NCBI GenBank assembly: GCA_037367405.1
Contig: JAZKJV010000684.1
Span: 1,426,001 to 1,490,000, forward strand
Length of the DNA: 64,000 nucleotides
Source of the DNA: Ottelia alismoides
Lineage: Eukaryota; Streptophyta; Magnoliopsida; Alismatales; Hydrocharitaceae
Direction: 5' to 3'
Part shown: piece after piece, positions 59,913-64,000 of the stretch
Layout: each line of letters starts with the position of its first letter
Position numbering within the stretch: the first letter of the stretch is position 1
The notes under the pieces: model-generated
The model's input: only the letters and a program-made list of their open reading frames with translations
Databases searched by the model: none
What the model was told of the DNA's origin: nothing
Position numbers and translations under genes: made by a program

Positions 59913-60220
59913 GGGGCTGCCCCATCCTTATTTTTTCGCTTTTTTTAAAAGTATCGTCGTGTATGTTCATCTATATATCCCTCCAATATACCATTCGAAT
60001 TTCGTCAGAAACAAAGACTCATATACCCTTCATCTAGAATATATAATTTTAATGGTCTAAACATTGTTGTAATCGATCTATTCTAGATAGAGGGTATATG
60101 AATCTATGTTTCTAACGAAATTCAAATGGCATATATGATGTGTGTGTGTGTGTATGAATATACATGATGATATTTTTGAAAAAAATAAAAAAATACCAAA
60201 AATGAAGTGGAAACAGCCAT
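59913..60220. mobile_element. Fold-back MITE
   Basis: The arms 59913-60041 and 60079-60220 are inverted copies, for example GAATTTCGTCAGAAACA against TGTTTCTAACGAAATTC and CATATACCCT against AGGGTATATG. Nearly the whole 308 bp can fold into one hairpin with a loop of about 40 bp. The ends GGGGCTG and CAGCCAT are the likely termini. A (GT)n run lies in the right arm (60137-60151). No clear target duplication was seen, so the superfamily is open. Confidence 0.75.
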
Positions 60221-61400
60221 GTTGGTTGCCCCAAAAGGTAAGCTCCATTGAACCCTAAGTAAAATTATCCATTTTTATAGTTGATAAAACCACGGAGTGA
60301 TTTTTGTTATGATTTTAAAAACCAGACCATCCAATCGAACTAGTCCAACCATGGACCGGCTAATTCCAATCGATCCAGCCAATTTTGTTTTTTTTTAAAT
60401 AAGAGTTGTACCATTGTTAAACGATTGGAACCGGTGAGACCAAATCTGTCCATTAGAAAAGTTCGGTTATAAAAATTCAGACTCTGTTGGATTGCCACCC
60501 TTTATTTGGTATTTACCGTTTATTGTTAAAAATTTCACCTTTCTTCATTGAAGCTAGAATTCGAAAAGGTAAATTTGAAATTTGGGAGTTGACAATTCTT
60601 TTTCTCACCCATTATCATATTGCAGCATTATTAATTATTAGTTTGATTAGTGCATTGCACGACATTAATCGTCGTATTTTTATTAGAAAAGATCACGTTG
60701 TTATAGGATTGCAATAAGGGTTTTGTAGTCATTGGATTTTTAATATCTTTAATTTTTGTAAATAAGTCAAGCAAGATCATTAATTCGTGAATTTATTTTC
60801 TGCGGTTGGAATAAAATTTTAATTATGATTTTGAATATTTGATTGCATCTTCTATTTCGATTTGTTTTGACTTAAAAATATAATAAGAAAGATGCAAAAC
60901 ATAAAATAAAAATTCATGAGCAGATAAATTAGAATAATATGAAAGAGATGTACAACAAACCTTTGATCCGAAGAGAGAATATATGGGTTAACAAAATATA
61001 TATTGTTCAAAGAGATGTATCACCGTTTCTAATAGAGATAACTTTATGGAATGCATTTACTTGTTTTACAAAGATTTAACATTGTATTTGAATGAATGAT
61101 CTTGATATTTAAGTAATATGATAAATATTGTTATATGACGTTAATTTTTAAAATGAAATACATTTAAGTATATATATCTAACTTACCATTAAAATATTAT
61201 ACCCAATTGTATCTTATCCATATGATTGGTCCAGTCTTCGTAAAATGAGTGGTTTGGTTTTCTCTCGATTTGTATGAAAGCAACACCTGTTCGGACTATT
61301 GGTTCAACGAATCGAACCAAAATTGACATGAGACAAGTTTAACATTTTGTCTGATTTTTTAAACCTCATTTTTTTAAAATAATGTATATGAAAGATAAAA
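60221..61400. other. Interval without a recognised gene
   Basis: AT-rich. Near 60315-60440 (AAAACCAGACC, GAACTAGTCCAACC, GGACCGG) and, inverted, near 61220-61365 (GGTTCAACGAATCGAACC, GTCTGATTTTTTAAACC) there are family-like repeated phrases. They may be ends of another inverted-repeat element, but the match is short. The frame 60487-60717 (76 codons) resembles nothing I know. Confidence 0.4.
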
Positions 61401-61409
61401 AAAATAAAA
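61401..61409. repeat. Left 9-bp target-site duplication of the Pack-MULE
   Basis: AAAATAAAA, identical to 62591-62599. Nine bases is the length typical of Mutator-like transposition. Confidence 0.85.
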
Positions 61410-61525
61410 GAGATTTTTACATACAATACTGGGTAATTTCATAATTACAATCATAACTTTACATAATCGTGAATTACACGAGAAATTCTAAATAATGCTT
61501 AACTCTTACATGACATATGATGGAC
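61410..61525 (+). repeat. Left terminal inverted repeat of the Pack-MULE
   Basis: Contains GGGTAATTTCATAATTACAA and TCGTGAATTAC, inverted in 62473-62590. Confidence 0.85.
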
Positions 61526-61560
61526 TTCCGTTATATTTGACGGATTTCCCTTAAGGTGCT

Positions 61561-61830
61561 TCAATAGAATTGGTAGAGTTCATATCTAAACTGGCAGCTC
61601 GCAGCGAGCACCCTTCTTCCCATGGCAGCAGCTCGGAAAGCTTCCGAGTATGTCCTGAAAGCACCTCTTGCAACCTGCAGAGCTAATATCCCTCATCCAC
61701 TGGACCAACGAGGATCTTCTCGTTAGCGATGCAATCATTGCATGTCGATTGCGGGAGGTCAGTTCGGCCAACAACTGTGTGGTCAGCGTTGGGGGCGATG
61801 ATGACGAGGTCGAGGTTTTCGAGGACATAC
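61561..61830 (-). pseudogene. Captured DUF26 (Gnk2-like) fragment of a cysteine-rich receptor kinase-type gene
   Basis: On the - strand from about 61720 the frame reads SLVQWMRDISSAGCKRC, FQDILGSFPSCCHGKKGAR. After a one-step frame change it reads VLAASCQFRYELYQFY and a stop at 61563. This is the second half of a DUF26 domain: LVQC.RDLS, C-x2-C, PSCC.GK.G.RV, SC..RYELYPFY. The cysteine after LVQ is W here and the proline near the end is Q. Upstream LTTQLLAELTS (about 61780) may be its N-terminal helix. DUF26 is an extracellular, disulphide-bonded domain of plant CRKs and secreted proteins. The frameshift and truncation make this a non-functional fragment. Confidence 0.75.
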
Positions 61831-61889
61831 AGGTGCTCGAGGAAACCAGGGGTAAGCGCATCGAGGCTATGTCCCCCCCTGCCATCCAC

Positions 61890-62420
61890 AGCGTGGCTGA
61901 GCTTTGAGCATCCCCCCCCCCCCCCCCCTTCCCGCCGTCAGCGCTCCTTCCCGAAGCCCTCCCCGCCACCCCCAGCGTGATCGAGCTTTGAGGCCCGAAG
62001 ACACCGCCGCCCCTGAACAGAGCTCGTGCTTCGAGTCCCTCCCTTGCCTGCAGACCCCCCGCCATCCGCCCGCAACAACAGTCAAAGCCAAAGCCCCCCA
62101 CTCCCCCCCCCCCCCCCCCCAAGGCCCTGCTCCCTCGCCCCACCGTCCTCCTCTGCCCTCAAGAGGGCCCTGCTCCCTCGCCAACCCGCAGGCCGCTGCT
62201 CCCCCCACCCCCGCAAGCCCCCTCCCACGTGTTTACCCTCGTTGCTGCAGACTCCGCCCCTGCGCCACCACCGATTACCTCCCTGCAGCACTCAGACCAT
62301 CCCATGTCATTGCCCTGCAGCACTCGTCCTCCGCCATCACACACTTCCGTCCTCCAGACATAGTGTACAGGTGCTGGATGGAGGGAGGAGGGACGGGATA
62401 TTTTCTTTTTTTTCTCTTGG
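61890..62420. other. GC-rich, proline/glycine-type captured DNA of unknown origin
   Basis: Two C runs, of 17 (61912-61928) and 18 (62103-62120), lie in C-rich sequence. A short direct repeat (CAGCGTGGCTGAGCTTTGAG near 61890 and CAGCGTGATCGAGCTTTGAG near 61973) is present. Overlapping frames on both strands up to 185 codons are low-complexity Pro/Arg or Gly-rich, the expected by-product of this composition. It may be part of the captured gene's upstream or intron DNA. Confidence 0.5.
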
Positions 62421-62472
62421 TTTACTTTGATTATATTAACTCAGTTATCCTGTTGAGATAATTAACTAAATC

Positions 62473-62590
62473 AGAGGAGGACTATGGGTGTAAAACAGAG
62501 GATTATTCAGGGTCTTGAGCGTAATTCGTGATTACACAGAATTATGATTGTAATTGCGAAATTACTCAGGGTTAAGGGTATAAAAATACC
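62473..62590 (-). repeat. Right terminal inverted repeat of the Pack-MULE
   Basis: Contains GTAATTCGTGATTAC and TTATGATTGTAATTGCGAA, the inverted partner of 61410-61525. Confidence 0.85.
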
Positions 62591-62599
62591 AAAATAAAA
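62591..62599. repeat. Right 9-bp target-site duplication of the Pack-MULE
   Basis: AAAATAAAA, identical to 61401-61409. The next base (G) also matches the base that starts the element at left. Confidence 0.85.
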
Positions 62600-63240
62600 G
62601 GCTAAGATTATTTGCTCATTAATATGTTTCTTTGGAAAACAAACATAATATCCACTAGTTTAAACGGAAATGGATTTAAAATAGGGTTTTTAGTACTTTT
62701 GGTTCTCTTAGATGTTGCAATATCAATTATGTCCCTTCTATTTTTTGAACATCAGCTGTGTCCTCAACTTCTTGCTTCTTATCACTTCACTCCTTAGATT
62801 AGTTTTCGTCTAGCCACATCTCAAATGGAGATTAACTTTTGAACAGATAATTTCTAATTTCTAAATAACCTATAAGGTAGACGTCATTTTCTAAAAAGCT
62901 TATTCTTTATCTTCTTCATCTCCCTTCTCCGACGAATAGGTCGGGATTATCTTGGTACTAGCCTCGAATACAATCAGTTTACTAAAAGAAAGCTGTAACA
63001 AATTATATGCCCGGAGTGTAGGGATATGTCAGTACATGATCCTACTGCGATATTCATGTTATACAACTCGTATCATCTATACCTACTATTATACGGATTC
63101 AAATACCACTTAATATTATAACGAGTATTTTTTCTATGATCCATATTCCATACACATTCAATACTCGTGTCCATTTTTAAGAATTCAATAGCATACTTTT
63201 CATATTTATCGATATCCATTTCCTGATTAAGAACATTTAC
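62600..63240. other. Interval without a recognised gene
   Basis: AT-rich, no domain, repeat or RNA gene recognised. The 61-codon frame at 62612 is unlikely to be real. Confidence 0.45.
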
Positions 63241-63603
63241 AGATTTGATTTAATTTATCTGCATCCGCCCAGTTGAATTCCTATGCAGCATTTCAATATT
63301 CGGTCTGCCTATCAACTTGAATTCATGGACAGATGTTTAAAGAAAACCTTAAAAAAACTTGAAAAGTGCAACTTCACGTTAAAATTAAAAGATAAAACAA
63401 TTTCTACAAAGAAATATAACAAAATTGGAGCCCCGACACGCAAATTGACGTCTCTTCTTGGGGCTAACTTACAGATTGAAAGCTACATGGACTTCCTTCA
63501 ACGACAAAAAATCTACACGAGCTGTCCACTCGTGTGGATACGTAGATTAGAACAAGATTAGTCCGTATAAATACACGGCGCCTGGCCAAGACTAGGAAAA
63601 TTC
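63241..63603 (-). other. Probable 3' untranslated/downstream region of the edge gene
   Basis: It lies downstream of the stop codon of the - strand gene. A 92-codon frame on the opposite strand (63283-63561) is rich in Lys/Leu but matches no family I know. A TATAAATA at 63567 is on the + strand and has no gene after it. Confidence 0.4.
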
Positions 63604-64000
63604 TTAAGAGCGGACTTTCCTCTTCTTGGTATCTCGGCCAGGTGCAGCAGATGACAAGTTTTCTTTCCGTTTGAAGCCATTGGCTGAGAATTTTTTCGCA
63701 CGATCTACTTTCTCCTTGGGCTTTCGAAATTCCTGAGATTTCTGTTCCTTTCCCACCTCATCCGAGGAATATGGCTGTCTGGAATCCAACTTCACATTCT
63801 TAGACTTCCCCTTCTTCTTACCTTTGTTGAGTTTGGGAACCTGATGCTTGAGATCTTGTTGGGTTTTAGCACTCTCATCCTCAACTGCATCCTCAACTTG
63901 TTCAGACGGTTGTATCTTCGTGGATACTTCCTCTTTAGGGGATGGTTTTGAGTTGCTCAGTTTTTTTAGCTGTAGAATTTTAACAGAATAATAAGAAACC
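63604..64000 (-). CDS. C-terminal part of a lysine-rich, probably nuclear protein gene (partial)
   Basis: The - strand frame is open from the window edge to a TAA at 63604, about 131 codons. It reads LSNSKPSPKEEVSTK, an acidic stretch QVEDAVEDES, a basic stretch KGKKKGKSKNVK, SRQPYSSDEV, RKPKEKVDRAKKF, FKRKENLSSAAPGRDTKKRK and VRS at the end. Such charged, low-complexity tails with KKRK-type basic clusters are common in nuclear and nucleolar proteins. A good acceptor, TTCTACAG, stands at 63970-63977, so the exon may start at 63969, although the frame stays open upstream too. No domain is recognised. It is not degenerate, unlike everything else here, so a real host gene continues to the right. 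Confidence 0.6.
   Translation of the reverse strand, partial: VSYYSVKILQLKKLSNSKPSPKEEVSTKIQPSEQVEDAVEDESAKTQQDLKHQVPKLNKGKKKGKSKNVKLDSRQPYSSDEVGKEQKSQEFRKPKEKVDRAKKFSANGFKRKENLSSAAPGRDTKKRKVRS

Larger units (their letters stand above)
61410..62590. mobile_element. Pack-MULE-like element with a captured gene fragment
   Basis: Inverted repeats of about 115 bp (61410-61525 and 62473-62590) share core AATTACAATCATAA and GAATTAC blocks. A 9-bp duplication lies outside them. Between them lies about 850 bp of much GC-richer DNA with gene-like content (DUF26 fragment). No transposase is encoded. Long inverted repeats, 9-bp duplication and captured GC-rich genic DNA are the definition of a Pack-MULE. 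The inverted repeats differ at a fair number of sites, so it is not very recent. The outermost bases GAGATTTTTA/GGTATTTTTA are inferred from where the duplication starts. Confidence 0.85.

Noticed and set aside
60487..60717. 76-codon frame as a small membrane protein gene
   Set aside because: No start context, no homologue recognised, and it lies in AT-rich DNA where such frames are common.
60313..61367. Inverted-repeat element with AAAACCAGACC/GTCTGATTTTTTAAACC ends
   Set aside because: Only about 16 terminal bases match in inverted form and no target duplication was seen.
61683..61889. DUF26-like phrase DLPQSTCNDC in another - strand frame
   Set aside because: It overlaps the better-supported DUF26 frame in the same bases and lies too close to it to be a second domain. 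Judged coincidental.
61586..62461. Overlapping 185-codon frames on both strands (62143-61586 and 61904-62461) as genes
   Set aside because: They are low-complexity Gly/Ser or Pro/Arg translations of C-runs and GC-rich DNA. Only the DUF26-like tail of the - strand frame has family wording, and it needs a frameshift.
63567..63574. TATAAATA as a promoter on the + strand
   Set aside because: No gene follows on the + strand before the window edge, and it lies in the 3' region of the - strand gene.

Overview
This window looks like nuclear DNA from a flowering plant, from an AT-rich, gene-poor, retrotransposon-filled intergenic region. The evidence is plant-type Ty3/gypsy (Tekay-like and Tat/Athila-like) and Ty1/copia elements, tRNA-iMet and tRNA-Asp-type primer binding sites, a Mutator-like element carrying a plant DUF26 fragment, and one exon-like reading frame at the right edge. 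The family or species cannot be told from the sequence. No rRNA, tRNA, CRISPR or bacterial-type genes were seen.

Most of the window (1-58992) is one nested stack of LTR retrotransposons. Level 1 is a decayed Tekay-like gypsy element on the + strand: 5' LTR tail 1-722, PBS 727-738, gag/pol 741-4612, the end of integrase from 51093, and 3' LTR 51942-58992. Level 2 inside it is (a) a Tat/Athila-like element G on the - strand, filling 4613-51092, and (b) a solo LTR D (53487-56812) inside the Tekay 3' LTR. Level 3 inside G is a coding-free LARD-type element (9095-22289), a solo LTR C (22607-26335) and a Ty1/copia element F on the - strand (30072-47203). Level 4 inside F is a second copia element E on the - strand (33452-44007).

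Target-site duplications read from the sequence fix these borders: GGAGG for C, GTGTC for D, CACAT for F, GGTAG for E, and an eroded pair for the LARD. The broken pol frame of G continues across C and across the LARD, and that of F continues across E, when each insert and one duplication copy are disregarded. E is by far the youngest, with LTRs that differ at only about a dozen positions. All retroelement coding regions are pseudogenes.

The right flank (58993-64000) lies outside the stack. It holds a roughly 105-bp degenerate tandem repeat, a 308-bp fold-back MITE, and a 1,181-bp Pack-MULE-like element (61410-62590) with long terminal inverted repeats, a 9-bp target duplication and a captured GC-rich insert that includes a DUF26 (cysteine-rich receptor kinase-type) fragment. 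At the edge is the C-terminal part of a lysine-rich, probably nuclear protein gene on the - strand (63604-64000), the only sequence here that looks like an intact host gene.
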